From: Emydura subglobosa | Taxonomy: Eukaryota > Chordata > Testudines > Chelidae | Assembly: GCA_007922225.1 (NCBI GenBank) | Contig: ML679961.1 | Span: forward strand, 70,598,890 to 70,662,889 | Direction: 5' to 3' | Length of the DNA stretch: 64,000 bases | Shown: positions 47,290 to 60,729 of the stretch, piece after piece | How positions within the stretch are numbered: the first letter of the stretch is position 1 | How the letters are laid out: each line of letters opens with the position of its first letter | The notes under the pieces: model-generated | The model's database searches: none | Told to the model about the DNA's origin: nothing | The model's input: the letters and a program-made list of their open reading frames with translations, nothing else | Program-made: the position numbers and the translations under genes

Positions 47290-47726
47290 GATCTGGGTCT
47301 ACACTTAATAGTTTTACCAGTAAAACTATTTCAGTTAGGGGTATAATTCGAAATAGTTATATTGGTAAAAGCCCTAGTGGACATAGTTATAGCAGTATGA
47401 AGGTGACTTATACTAGTTTAGCTTATTCCACTTCCCAAACTAGAATAAGCTATTACTGGTATAACTGTGTCCACATTAGGATTTTTTGGCCACTCTAACT
47501 GTGCTCGTGTAGATAAAACAGCAGAGCTATCTAGTGTATATGAAGCTATGCCAGCAAAGCTGCACTTTTACCAGTATAGCTTGATTCACTCACGGAGGGA
47601 TGATTTTACTATACCAATACAGAGTACAACTTTGCTGGTATAGCTGCATTCACAATAGGAGCACTTTGCCAGTATAGTATACTGGTATCCTTATATTGGT
47701 TAAATGCTCTTAACGTAGACATGGCC
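47290..47726. mobile_element. Harbinger-like MITE, 437 bp
   Basis: The left end GATCTGGGTCTACACTTA and reversed right end GGCCATGTCTACGTTA form a short inverted repeat related to the Harbinger end. Both sides are flanked by TTA (47287-47289 and 47727-47729), the expected target duplication. The interior is a series of 'accagtata' and 'gctggtatagc' motifs in both orientations, as in the MITE fragment at 56869-57055. It is non-coding. Confidence 0.65.
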
Positions 47727-48030
47727 TTAGTGGATTACTTCAACCTTCAACAAGCTAGCAGAAGAGACTCGGGTCTCGTTTACGCAAGAAAGGGTTTGCC
47801 TGCTTTTAGCAATACTGGCAAATCCTCCTATTGGAGACGCAGCAAGAGTACTTTTGCCAATTTAGCTTATATGGTCCCCCGAATAAGGCTACAACACCGA
47901 AAAGACTTTTTGACCGTATAACTTCACCTACGCTAGGGATTTAGCCAATATAAAAATGTCACCAAAAATCATTTCCCTAAGCAACATTGCTATATTGACC
48001 AAAGTTACTAGCATAGAACAGGCCTTAGGT
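47727..48030. mobile_element. Second, older MITE adjoining the first
   Basis: It starts near GGGTCTCGTTTACGCAAG (47772) and ends GAACAGGCCTTAGG (48016-48030), whose reversed form resembles the decayed right end of the neighbour. 'ttagccaatataaaaatg' and 'gctatattgacc' recall the same motif set. Boundaries and class are uncertain. Confidence 0.4.
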
Positions 48031-51000
48031 AAACGTTGCTTTAAGTTAAATTAATTAAGTACCAAGGTCTAAAGAGTCCATGAACAAATATTTAAAAACA
48101 CCCAATAGACCAAAAAAAAAAAAAAAAATCAACAAAATAAATCAAACCTGTCCTCAAGCAAATGCTGAGCAGTGGGATGGGTCTCACATTGTGCTCTAAT
48201 GGTCAACAAAGTCTAGCTGTGTCAGACCAGTGGGGAAGCAAATTCCAGAATTGAGAACCCTCCACCAAGCATGCTCTGCCTTCTACTACACACACTTTTA
48301 AATCTAAGGACTATTAACACAAGCACTTTCACTGATCGCAAATGTTAAGGTAGTTGTGGACACAGTCAGTTTATCTGACAGCCAGCAGCCAAGCCAAGCA
48401 CAGATCAGTGTTCATATCGCGAATTGCATATAGAAGTGAAAAGGAAGCCACTGCAGTTGAAAAACCGGTATAAAATGCTTCCTGTGGCTACAGCTACCAA
48501 GCATCCAGGGAGCATCCAAGCAGTCACACATTGCATACCCTGGAGTTTCTAAGTGCTCTTCGAGGAGGCATGGCAATAATTTATCCAGAAAGGCATGAAT
48601 GGATCACACTGGAAAGAGGGGGGAAAAAAGCTGCATGACTAATCGGACACTAAATAAAGTCACTTTTGGCCCATCATGCCACCCTATAATCCAAAAGTTG
48701 GTCAATGACAATGGTGTAATGCTCACCTCACTTACACAATCTCCAAATGCAGCAAAATACTGGGATCAAGCGCGAGTGTGCTGAGCTATATGTGGGGCTA
48801 TATATATATCTTCAAGGATAGGCCCTTAGCTGTCAAGGATGGTTATGAGCCAAATCAGCCTAGACGAGATACTGTCCGCAGGGACATTAAATGGCAGCAC
48901 AGAAGTGAAATATATACACAGCTTGGCATGTGGTCATTAGCTTTCCATTCTCAGAAGGATAATAATACAAGGATACTTATAAATCTAAAGCCTCGATTTT
49001 ACAATGATGACAGTCCTAGAAACACTAAAGAGAGTCAGACAAATAAATACAGATTTAGGGAAGGTTTTTGGTTCACAGCTTCAAAAATACCACTGTGATG
49101 GCAGCTGTATAGATAGGCAGACAGAGACATCTTGGACATTATGCAGACTCCCTTGTTCACAGATGTTGAGCTCCTTGTTTATCATAATGATGTCAATCTT
49201 TAGAACAAAATGGAAGCTCTCCCTGCTCCTGTGTGTGACTGTGTTAGTATTGATAATAGGGCAGCCAAGGGCGCATTACTACTACTGTTCAAATAACAAC
49301 AGATCATTTTTTTGCTGTTATTTACAGATTTAATGGTTTAATAAAGTCTGATTCAGGAGTATAGTATAGTCTATCAGTCAAGGAGGGTGGAATAATGGCA
49401 TTAATAAGGGTAACTGAAGTCACTGCTGCAATCCTGTTTGCTCTTTGGATTGTTAATTCCAAATAATATGTGACTGAAAAAACTGAGGGGGGAAAAGTGG
49501 TGTGTGTGTGTGAGGGAGAGACTATATAATTACAGGATGTCAAAAAGTGATGAGAGAAGCTGCTGGATATTTAATCTTGGAAATGGAGACTACTTTGTTT
49601 CTTGTCCCATTAATATCCACACATATCTTCCATTAACTCTAATTAGGGTTAACAGGTGTTACACACAAGTATCTCTATAATTAATGTTAATGGCAGTTGT
49701 GTGTGGGCACTGATGAAAGAAGAGATGCAAAGTTTGCTTCTCCAAGGTTAAACGTTCAATATGAGTTTCTCATTTCCCTTTTTTACCTTTGATGTCCTGT
49801 AATTAATTATACATTTAAACACACATGCAGATTGCACATACATTGACATGCTAGCATAGACAGAGGCACAGTCACATGACATGCTGAAGACACAGATACA
49901 CACATTGCCCTAGTCACACTACTCTGACATACATGCATACACACTGCCCTAGGGTTACCATACTGATATACGTACAAAACCACAAAGACACATGGACTAG
50001 TACATATCCTCTTAACCCTCAGACATACGAATGAACAATTATTCTATCACACATTAAGACAAGTCATTGTTCAATTAACAAACCAGAGCAAACAAGTTTA
50101 CAGCAACAATTTCAATTACTTTTATTAATGCCATTATGCCCCTCCCGATAGACTCTATACCGTAATCCCAAATCAGACATTATTAACAAACCATTAAATC
50201 TTTAAATTAGAACAGCAAAATTGTCTGGCATTATCTGAACAATCATAATAATGCACCTTTTATTGTGCCTCTGACTCCAGCCCTGAGTTCCACAACAGTA
50301 GTTCATTTAACAGCACTAACAGACAGCTTCCAGCCAGAGGTCGTTTATTAGCACAAATAAATGTGCTGTGACCTCCCTGCTTTCTTATTCCATCACAAAC
50401 CAAAAATTTCCATCAAATGTATGCAATTCTGGAGCCGAACGGGCTTATAAACTGCCTTGAGTTGAAAAAGTATTTATAAGGCCTCAGGGAACTGGACACA
50501 TACACCACTGCTGTTTCCCTCATGAGTCTTACATATTATTTCAAGAAAGCATATGATGTTGAAGTCTCTGCCAGATACAGTGCAAAGCTGGTCACCAGCA
50601 CCAAAGAGGCAATATGAAGGATGAGGGTTTTGAAAGTGGTGACAAATGCTAACCCAGATGGAAAGACACAGGGACAAATTCCTTGCTGGCATAATTCCAC
50701 TAACAATTATGTAATTCCAGAGGAGTTATATCAGCAGAGAATTTGATCCACATATTTAAACCCTCCCTGTGCCAGCAATCAGGTGCCGCAATACTATTTG
50801 GGGGTGCAACCCTGAAGTCACAAAATGCATTTTACTCCTGCAAAACTCTCATAGAAATTAATCCTTTTTTTCCCTCAATAAAGATTTAGCAAAAATTGAA
50901 TGAGGCCTCTGGATTTCGACATTTGTGGACTCATTCACCATTACTCACCCTATGTTACACTAAAGTGAAAGGATATGCCTCCCAGGAGGACTCATCCTAA

Positions 51001-53709
51001 TTCAGAATTGGCTATGTTTTGGCTTCACTAAATGAAAACAAACATCTCTTGTGTTCTTATTTCAGCCCTAGGGAGTTAGTGACTCATGCAGGACATAGAG
51101 GGCTCAGCAAAATTTATTTTTCAGCATCCTGAGTTTTCTATTAAGCATGCTGGGTTGGCTTATCATTAATGTACTTTAAACATCCACTTAGAGTACAATT
51201 TTCAATAAATCTTCTCTCTCCTTTTTTTCCATAATTTCATAATTGATTTTTATTGCTCATGAAAGAAAAAAAAAAGAATGTGCTGAAAGAAACAGTCAGA
51301 GCATTCAAGGCTTGTTCAAGCTTAAGAAATACAGCTCTGCTGATCCACTTCCCTCCTGGAATGAAAGCCCCTCGTCTATTCCAATTTTTGGCCTTCACTG
51401 ATACAACTGAACCCCAAGATGTGGTACCCCAGGCTATTGCAGTGCCAGGGCTCCAAACACAGCTCTTCTGACGTATCCCAATCCTGATGTGTAGCTATTC
51501 AAGTCCTGGGCTCCTCCCGCACAGCTCTGTAGATGCACAGAGCCATAGCTCCTCCTGTTATTGAGCCCTGGGACCCCACAACTGCACAGCTGATACCCGT
51601 GCAGCAGCCTCTCCTCTTCATATGCTGGGCCTCTACCAGGCCACCCTCATAGAGATATCTGTGCCACCCTCATAGAGGTGGCCACACTTCACTGCTGGAT
51701 TGCAAGTTTAGTGTGAGAAGTGCTTTGGGATCTTCTTATTTTAAATAGTATCTTTCATTTCACAACTATTTTCCTAGATACTAGCGTTTCCTACTTCAGT
51801 TTTCTTCTGCCTTCCCCACCTTTCCATTTTTTTTTAATTGATGCCCATACAAAGACCTACTACAGGAGAATTAAAACTCACTGAGAAACCTGTATGTTCA
51901 GGCCAGAGAAGTAGCAAGAACTGAGCAACAGTTTAATACCCACATCAGGAACAACGGACACATTTGCACACAAAACGTGGGTCATGACAAGTCTCTTGAG
52001 AATTCACAAAGTGGTAACATGAAGACTGCTTGCCTTGCCCTTGTGCTATCTGCAAGATAACACCACCCCACTACACTGCACCACAGAACCAATGGCTGGT
52101 GTAGTCCCCTCCATTATTATTATTAGTCCAGGCCAGGCCTTAGGGAACCTGCACGTTGACACTAAGCAGCACAGGCTACGTTAGTTTGAGAACTAGTGAA
52201 CGCCACAGGATTTGTCTGCATCCAGCAGCCACAATAAAGAATCTTTTATATTTATTCAATCTTCTTAACCACAATGAAAATTCCAGCTTGCAGGCATTCA
52301 CAGTGCTGCAGGAGGCCATCATTCTTTTGTATGACTTCTTTCAATTGGTCCCTGGAGATCACTGCGATGCAATTCCCCTAAGGAACTTCAATACCACCTC
52401 CAGGTGGCACGTAAGTGGCAAGAACAAGCTTCAGACACAGCGAGCACCTATCTCATAACAGATCCAACAGTCCAGCCCCCTGGTTTTGACCTTCCATGGC
52501 ATGTTTGGGTAAAGCTCAATTGTTTCAGATATGGAGTAATCACATGTGCTGCTAAAGGCTGTAAGTGAGGCTTTTGTAACTCCTCCCTTTGCCAGTTGGA
52601 AGACGTAGGCCACACACTTGCAGGTTGCACCCACTGGCAGTCAATGCTCTTCCCTCAGCTATTGAATGGTAAGGACACAGACTAACACCTTTGATTTGAC
52701 CATCTATGTAGATGCAATACCCCCCCCACACACACACACAAAGAGAGCTATACAACAGAGATGCATCAAGATGCACGCTTCTCTGGCTGTCCTCAAGGTC
52801 TGGAGTCTTAGTGTCAGCTCCTCCCTGGGTTTATTGTTTAGAGTGAACATTCTTCTAATGCCGTGAGTTAAATCTTACTGAAGCTGATCTTTCAACTGCA
52901 AAACCCACAAAACTCAGCACTAAATTCTAAGCTGCTTTTTCTAACTTGAGATTTGAAGTTACTCTCAGTCATGTAGCCTGATATTCTCTCTCTTAATAGA
53001 GGGGCACCGAGCTCTGTTCATATTTATATTGCGTCTCCACTAAGCTAATCCATCACCACCACATAAATCACTTTGAGGGAAACTAAGAACTTTTGGCTTC
53101 CAGGCGAATGGTCTCAAAGAAACAAAAACTGATTGTGGGTGACAGGATTGGAAGATGCTCCAGTGACGTCACAGAACAGCAGCAAAAAGCCCAGAGGCCA
53201 TGCCTCAGTAGAGCTGTAAAGTCCCTCTCCTGCCATATGACCCAATGGCAGGGGGAAGGGAGCATTCTTAATAAAGCCACTAGGAACAAAGATCTGTGCT
53301 GTGGCACATCTGGAGGGAAAGCAATCATTTTAAACCCACATTGGCTCCCATGTACCTATCTTATACCACCTCCCCTTCATTACTATCAATTGTTGACATC
53401 AGAAAGGCTGAATCATGAAGTTTAGGTTACAGACTTTTTTATGCCAACAAAAGTAACCGTATATCCTTTAAAGGTTCTAGCGATATTTTTCCTCCAGTGT
53501 CTCCCTATTTATTTATTTGGACCTCAGCAGATTGACAAGTGTGTGAAGGAATATTACACCTTTGGAAAGATTAAATAAAAATCCCCAGCCAAGGCTGTTT
53601 CAAGCCCTTCACAAAGAGTTTAGACAGTGACCATTGCCAAGAGTTCTGAAGAAACGTTTCCTCTTTGAAATGGAATTAAGCTTTTTTTCAAAAAGATGTA
53701 CATTTTTAA
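48031..53709. other. Non-coding DNA, no gene seen
   Basis: About 5.7 kb. Details: an A-rich run at about 48110-48128, a (TATATA) patch near 48800, two 39-bp imperfect tandem units containing 'acacactgccctag' at about 49900-49977, a T-run near 51225, and a short CA repeat at about 52721-52740. The longest frames (100-110 codons, for example 53093-53425) show no domain. Small old-repeat pieces near 50690-50760. Confidence 0.45.
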
Positions 53710-54645
53710 TGTAAGCAGGGTCTGAAAGGACTCTCTCCTGCCAACCTGGTATTTGCATGAACAAAACACCCACCCTAAAGTACATCGGGCAGTTTCCTTT
53801 TGCCTCAGGTTCCTAAGTCCAACAACAAGAAGTTCCTTTAATGTGCCCCTCCCTTCACAGCACTCCACTCATAGGTGTTGTCCTTAGTCAGAGCAGACCC
53901 ACAGTCTAGAGGTGCAACTGCGGAGTTCACCTCCCACCCTGGTTGTGGGGAGGAGGAAAGAAGGCACCTTGCTCGCTCTGCTGTCTGGCTACTAAGTTCT
54001 GGACACCACGCCTGCTGCTCATTGCTCTGTGGGCTGCTCTGCCAGACGTCCACTAGTTGCCCTGCAAGCCACTCCGCTCCACTATGACCTCTGCGAGTTG
54101 GTCTCTTGAGATTCTATCCAGCTCTCTGATTCTCAGCTCTCAGTGGGTGAACCTCAGTGCTGAAACTGGGCAGAAGCCCTGTCCCACAAATGATTTTAGC
54201 TCTAGCAAGCAATTAAAACAAAAGACTCCTAATGGAATCTTAATTAGCTCTCTCTTTGAACAGTGGGAGCGGGAGGTTAAGCCATGCCTGGGACTCTTAG
54301 GCAGAACCCACACTTCCAGGCAGGAATACCTGTCCTCACCCCCTATCAACCTTCACAGGGCTCTGGCATCCGAGCTCCTTGCTTAGCCAGTTTGGTTCAG
54401 ATGCTAGTGACCCTTCAATCAGAACAGGCTAAGCACAGTTCTGCTGACCTTTGCTCATGCAATAAGGGGAACAACATTTAATTACCCCTGCATTTAACAT
54501 TAACGTGATTTGTAACCCAACACCAGCCAAAGGGATCATTTGGGGAAAGCAGTCCCATCCCATCATGCTGAGCACCTAAGCAGGGTGGGTGTGCTCATGC
54601 AAATACCAGCTCGACAGGGGAGAGTCCATTCAGACCCTGCTTACA
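53710..54645 (-). mobile_element. Ty3/Gypsy 3' LTR with long inverted ends (936 bp)
   Basis: On the minus strand it starts TGTAAGCAGGGTCTGAATGG directly after a purine-rich tract (GAGGGGGAAGA, 54646-54656) that would be the polypurine tract, and ends CAGACCCTGCTTACA. Besides TG...CA termini, the first and last roughly 68 bp are inverted copies of each other; both contain CTGGTATTTGCATGA and CACCCACCCT. A polyadenylation-like ATTAAA lies on the minus strand at about 53836-53841. It follows the end of the pol region below, so it is the 3' LTR. The 5' LTR is not in the window. Confidence 0.75.
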
Positions 54646-56868
54646 TCTTCCCCCTCAGCAGAGAATTTGTCATCCCAGCAAATCACACTCTGAATTATAC
54701 CAACTGCGTGAGTTCTCCCCAGAGGGTCTGAGGAAACCTACTATTGCTTCCACAAGTCTGTGAGCTAAGTGCTTCTTCACTAATCACCCCAGGTGCATCA
54801 GAAGTTAACTTGTTTACTGGTCTTATAACCCTGTTGTGCCTATTGAGAGTGGACCTAGCAGGGGTACAGGGGACTTCTTCTCGGGGTAGGAAGGGTGAGG
54901 GCTCCCATGAGGGTCCCTCAGCTACTGGCACAGGCCCCTGCATCTCCTGTCCTGGTACTGGAAGGTCTGGGGCCCCAGGGACATCTTCCACCTGTATATC
55001 CCCACTGTCCAACAGCCTAGGTGTGACGTCACTGGCTTGTTTTCCTTCCAGGAGATCTGGGGGTGTTGGTGGGATGAGCTCATTAACCCAGGCTGGTCTC
55101 ATTGTTGGTGTGGGCACCAGCAACAAGTCTAAATGTTTCTGCCATGGGGCTTCGGGCTTAAGTGGAACTCTCACCAGGTTCAGCTGATCAAGGCTAGAAT
55201 CTGGTCTCCATCCTAGGGTACACCATGGTCAGTACCTTCCTCTTCAGACGCACTCTCAGATGCACTAAGCAGGGGTGAGTTAACCCCAGGGGGCCACCTT
55301 GCATGTATTGGATGGTGGATTTGGTCCAGCATCCCTTTTTGCCCGGGCCCCATGTCATGGTCTGTTCCATAAGGGGCACCTACCAATTCCCCCACAGGTA
55401 GTAAGAGGTTTCTATGTACTGTCTTTATGTGCCTTGCTCCCCCCACCTCCAATCTCAGGTTTAATCTTGTAGACTGGCAGATCGATCAGCTTCTCCATCA
55501 CCGGGTAAGGTATTGCCTTCCATCCATTGGCTATTTTGTGATTGCCAGCAAACACCCATATTTCACAGCAGCTCTCTCTCCCCTGGCTGGAGCTCTTGCA
55601 AACGCACCCTAGCACCATACCGATGCTTGTAATTATCTGAGTTCATACGGCCAGAAGCTGTAGCTAAGCAATAAGCATCCTGCAGCTTTTCTCTTAGTCA
55701 CAAAACATATTGCTGATGTGTCTCATAGGTATCTCTATCCTCTGATATGCCAAAGCACAAGTCTATGTGTAATCTTGGTTCTTGCCCAAACATCAAGAGA
55801 GATGGGGCGACTCCTGTAGCATCGTTCTTTGTGGCATCGTAGGCATGCATAAAAAATGCAACATGCTGGCTCCAGGTTGCCTTCTGCTCTGGACAAAAAG
55901 TCCCCAGAATATCCAACAGAGTTCAATTAAACTGCTCTGGCTGAGGGTCACCTTCTGGGTGATAAATTGTTGTTCTGGACTTCTTAATTTCTACCATTTT
56001 CAGACCTCCTTCAAAAGGTGACTTTCAAAGTCCCATCCCTGGTCAGAGTGTATCTGAGCCAGGAATCCATACACTGAAAAATATTTCTCCCATAACACTT
56101 GAGCAACAGTGGTAGCCTTTTGGCCACATGTGAGGTATGCCTGCACATACCGTGTAAAATGCTCAGTCACAACTAAAATGTTCCCCCCATTCCTCCTGTC
56201 CACTTCTAAAGACAAGAAATCAATGCATACCAGCTCCAGAGGTTTCCTGCTGGTGATACTCTGCTCTAGTGGGCAGTTTTTCTCTGAACACATTGAGTGC
56301 ATGTCTCACATTTCTTGTGAGGGTCCTCAGCCATCTGGGACCAATGGAACCTACTACGAATAAGTTCTAGGGTTCTCTCCATCCCCAAATGCAGGGTCTG
56401 CATGGCCAGGGCTCTGAACTCTTTTGGCAGCACTAGTTGTATTTGTTGATTTTGTGAAGGATTTGCAGTGATTCAGTGCAACACTCCCTGTATCAGTCCT
56501 AGTTTGCGCCATTCCATCACTAGCAATTTACCCTTGAGGGTAGAAGGAATAATTGCAGCAGGTTTCACCCCTCACTTTTTGCAAGTAGTGTGTCTCAAAT
56601 GTCACTATCTTGCAGCTGGGCTTTTTGCCAGTCGGCAGCATTGAGCATGGGCAACGGTGATTGGTCCAACACAATATAGTTCACTGAGGCAGGTGACACA
56701 CTTCAGGGGGCAGACCCAGAGTTTCTGCAACACAATCATGAATACTTTCATGGGCCTCTGACTCTTGACAACTTTCACTGCAAATAGCTCTCACTCTCTC
56801 CATAGGAATCACAGCAATGTCCAATGCCTGTGGACGCCGGGACAACGCATCTGCATCTACATTGATTC
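54646..56868 (-). pseudogene. Ty3/Gypsy pol remnant: RNase H end, integrase, tail
   Basis: Reading the minus strand: NVDADALSRRP (56865-56830), the RNase H C-terminal motif; an H2C2-like zinc-binding stretch with HLGMERTLELIRSRFHW and CETCTQC (56390-56290); and the integrase core, with the first Asp in LELVCIDFLSLE (56219-56221), the second Asp in HSDQG (56042-56044), and the Glu in PEQFN about 35 residues later, fitting D,D-35-E. Then come HAYDATKNDATG and MFGQEPRLHIDLCFG (55860-55760), a chromodomain-less C-terminus (KAIPYPVMEKLIDLPVYKIK, about 55500) and a Pro-rich tail to 54695. There are frameshifts after the second Asp and stops elsewhere. 5' sequences (gag, protease, reverse transcriptase) are missing beyond 56868. 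Confidence 0.88.
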
Positions 56869-57055
56869 TCCCTGCATTTACCAGTATAAAGGTGCCTTAT
56901 ACTTACTCTCCTTCCATACAGGAATAAACTATATTAGTCTAAGGACATTTAGACCAGTTTAACTAGTTTCCTACTAGGACAGTTGTACTGATTTAACCAT
57001 GCCAGTATAGCTAAAGTGGTACAACTGGTATGTATAGACAAGGGTCTCACTGTTT
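56869..57055. mobile_element. MITE fragment at the broken end of the Gypsy element
   Basis: The sequence 'ttaccagtataaaggtgcc', 'atgccagtatagctaaagtgg', 'aactggtatgtatagacaag' uses the same motif set as the MITE at 47290-47726, and its right end GTATAGACAAGGGTCTC resembles a decayed Harbinger-type terminus. It begins exactly where Gypsy homology stops. The Gypsy reading does not resume on the far side. Left boundary not resolved. Confidence 0.5.
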
Positions 57056-60000
57056 TAAATATGTTTTCTGATGAAAATTCTCAGTGTCTAATGTATGTTA
57101 CCTTGGTTTCATTACACTCTGAAGTGTCCAGAACAAGGAGATTTTATGCCTTGCAGTTTTCAAGTATCTATTCAATGAGACACTGGAGGCCTCACTCTTC
57201 AATACCTTGCATCATGTGTAGTAATTCATACGTGTGCAAAGGAAATGAAAAATGGGTACAAAACATTACTAAATCAGAATTTTCCACTCACATCACTGGT
57301 GGCATTCAAATCCACTTTGCACATGTATAAATGACTAAACAAGTGCCAGGTGGTCAAGAATTAGGCCATAGACCTCAGTCATTTTTTTAAGCTAGTAGTT
57401 TTGAGCCTCCATTATATCTCCCATGATTTTTGTATTTCCCAGTTTTGTCTCTCTAGTTTTCTAGGATATTAAGCTTAGTCAAAGTTACCTGCCCCTCCTT
57501 GCTTAGTGAAGAAAGGGCATTCTTTATGCAATTCTGAACTGACCCCTCAGTTGAGTGACTCAGCTCCATCCACTGAAAACAATCAAAACCATGCTGAGGG
57601 CTAATTTTCTAATGCTTTGTTGGAGACCAACAATGTAGAAAAGAGTTGCCAGGTTGTGACCCAAAAGCTTTAGGGAAGATATGCTTCAATTAAAGTTGAA
57701 TGTGGAAACTGTCTACCTACTAACATAGGTATTTTAAGACCTGACCCAAGTCAACACAAAGACTATGAATCCAACATCCCCTGAGTCGTGTTGTCATTGA
57801 CACCAGTGCAAAATGGCTTTAAACTTTGCACTTACTTTGCAGTCAGTGATCATACAAGGTGCAGGGCAATGGCAATTGGGCTATACAGGTACCTGAAGAA
57901 AACCTTCCTGTTCTTTACAAAGAGAGAAAGACCACAAACTGTAAATTAGAGCAGGGCAGGAAATGATAAGTATTGTGTGTGAACACTTTTGGCAAAAAAA
58001 AAAAAAAAAAAGCTTCAGTTGGAATCTTTTTGATTGATATTCTTTTGGGGTTTTTTTAAATGGAAAACCAAAAAAAAAAAAAATTAAAAATTCAATTTTA
58101 GAAAACCAAAAACATCTGAAAGCCATATTTTGTTAGTGCATCAAAAACTGGAAAATTGCAAACTAAATTTCAAAAGGCCGTTTTTCATCAAATGTTGTTC
58201 TCAAATCAAACATTTTGACCAGCTCTAATCCCAGTACAGCAAAGCATTTAAGCACATGTGCTTTGCTGAATGGGGGTGAGGGAGCGCCTTATTAATGAAG
58301 TGGCTTGGTCAGCTTTGTACATATTCAGAAAAGGAGAAGGTTATTTCTTGCAACAGAGTTTTCAGAGCCCTGTGTGGGCAGCAGTCTAATTTATGCATCA
58401 CCTAGTCACTGTCATCTGCTGTTGCATGTCTGTGAAGTGGGAAGAGCTTTTTCATGTTTAAGAAGAAACATTTTATTTTAAAATATTCAACAGCTGCATC
58501 GTTCTTTGCATTGTTCTGATAGTATCTCAGCGAGATGGAAACTGGTTCACAGCGTCTGGCACTATATTACCTGCACTCACAAGTAGGGCTGCTTATGGTG
58601 GCTTGCAACAAGAGGAGGCTCAGAATTAGTATCTGAAATTAAAGGCTTTTTCTGGAGATAGCATGGGGGTTGGCTTTGCAAATGGCACAATGTGCTTCCC
58701 AGTAGGAGTCTTCAGAACAAGGCACCGAGCAGCTGGGGCACACATTTGTCATAAAGAACTCAATAAATAGACATAATGACAGCTGAATAAAATGAAGCTT
58801 TGAATTTACAAGCTGCACCAGATGGGCTTAATGCTCCTGCCTACAGGTGCACTGAGCTTAATTCAGCCACTGCTCTCTCTGCATCCTCCTAGCTCTTGCA
58901 TACATACCTGGGGGACTTGGGAAGCAAAGCTGCATTGTATCCAGGCAACAGGCGAATGGTTTGCAAGTCCTGTTCAATTCATATTAGGACAAGTCAGGGA
59001 AGATCTCCCCACACCCCTCACAAAGGGGATAATTTTCAGTTTTGCAGCTTTAAAAAAAACCCAGAATAAATTAAGATTTCAAGCTGTCTTCTGAAGGAGA
59101 AGAAAAACTCCTTGCCCCTTCCCTGGACTATCAATTATTCACCAATGCTGCCCACCTATCAGTTAAGTGTCATTAAAAACACCATTTGTTTGATTCTTCC
59201 TTTTATTTCCCAGTGAAGTACATTTTCCCCTCTTAGGTTCTGGTAGCTCTCCTGGGGATTCTTCAGAGATTACTCCCCATCAGACAATCAAGAAGGCAGT
59301 GCATTGCATGCCAAGATCACCATCACCACTACATGGAGACCACGGAGATGCACATAGGCATGCATTCATGCCCTTAGACCTTTAAGTATTGAGAGAGCTT
59401 GGGAAAATTAGGTAAAAACAAATGTCCATTGATCTTCACAGTCAGTGGGAGTTTTGCAATTGACTTCAATGGCACAGGATTTCACGCATGGTGTTTTGGG
59501 CAAGTTGCCTCAGGATGCTCTTATTCTCCGTTCTACTTCTTTTCAGCTTACCCCCTCCATGTGAGGAAATTTGGATGAGTCTCACTCTGAAGTCACCAGG
59601 GGATGTTTGAAGAAAGATTCAAAACCTACCATAAAGTAATAAGCTATGAAGAATCAGGACTCTTTAAAACAACAGGATGTTTTACAAATCTCTTAGACCA
59701 AGTCCCCTGGCTTCTCTGCTGTTGTCCACATTCAATGCCCATAGCAAGGAACCCATAAGCCAGTGACTCTCAAGCCATCACCCCCTGGATATCTGATTGA
59801 TCAAAAGGACCTGGCTCCTCCTCGTTTCCAGCTGCCAAACTGCATTAAAGAAAGCTAAAGATGCATTGAAAAAACTTTCCTAATAATTACCTTCCTCACA
59901 AACAACTGCTGTAGCTGCTGCATGGGCATTACATCCTGGCGAAGGGAATGGGATACATGACCATGGACGGGATGGGAGCCAACCATGAAATAATCCTTCT

Positions 60001-60729
60001 ATTATGAGTGATCCATGTTATGAAAAAGCTTGAGAACATGGTACATGATACCATGCAAGTTCCAGTGACCAAGATGTACAACCTGAGAACATTTCAAATA
60101 ATTTCAACACTGATACACGGTCCCAGTCAAGATTTCTTTCTTTCAGACTGGAAATATTACAAACACAAGACACAGAGGCACACAAACACTAAACTCAGGA
60201 GCACTGGTTGGAGCTGGAAATTCTCACAGCTCTTGTGTGAGATTAGCTTGCCGGCTGCCTTCCTTTCTTTCTGAGGAATTTATGGAGCCTCCAAGGCTGG
60301 TCAAATATCCCCCTGTTTCCTCTCTAATAGTGGTAACTATTATTGCAGGAGACAGTACTGTATAAAGTTACAAATCATGGGAAGGCAGAGGGAATGAGGA
60401 TATTTCTTTTAATACAGCATCACCGCCACCTGAACTGTAGAGAAATTAGGCCTGGCATAGAAATAAGCATAGCTCCCCTTTACTCCTTTGTGAAATAATA
60501 TGGCACATCAGTAGGGACTCTGGGCAAAATACACCTTATATTTGGGTCAGCAAGGAGACTGATTCATGGTTTGTAATTCTGATTATTGCCATAGACAAAG
60601 CTCTTTCACTCCAGGAAGCAAGACCACATTTACCCCATGCCTTCTGTTACTTTCAGTGGCTTCCCAGATCCACCTCAGAGCTCCCTATGAAACCATTCCA
60701 TTTAATCAGCCTGACTTTCAAGCTACCTG
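57056..60729. other. Non-coding DNA, no gene seen
   Basis: About 3.7 kb. A-runs near 57996-58010 and 58070-58083. A compact palindromic repeat lies near 58237-58275 (next entries), and an old-repeat piece with GGGAGTTTTGCAATTGACTT at about 59447. No exon was recognised. Confidence 0.45.
58237..58275. repeat. Short palindromic interspersed repeat
   Basis: CAGCAAAGCATTTAAGCACA is followed by TGTGCTTTGCTG, so the ends form the inverted pair CAGCAAAGCA/TGTGCTTTGCTG. A related palindromic unit lies at 61284-61362. Confidence 0.6.

Noticed and set aside
54744..55187. 147-codon plus-strand frame
   Set aside because: Mirror frame of the Gypsy pol C-terminal tail, which is on the minus strand.
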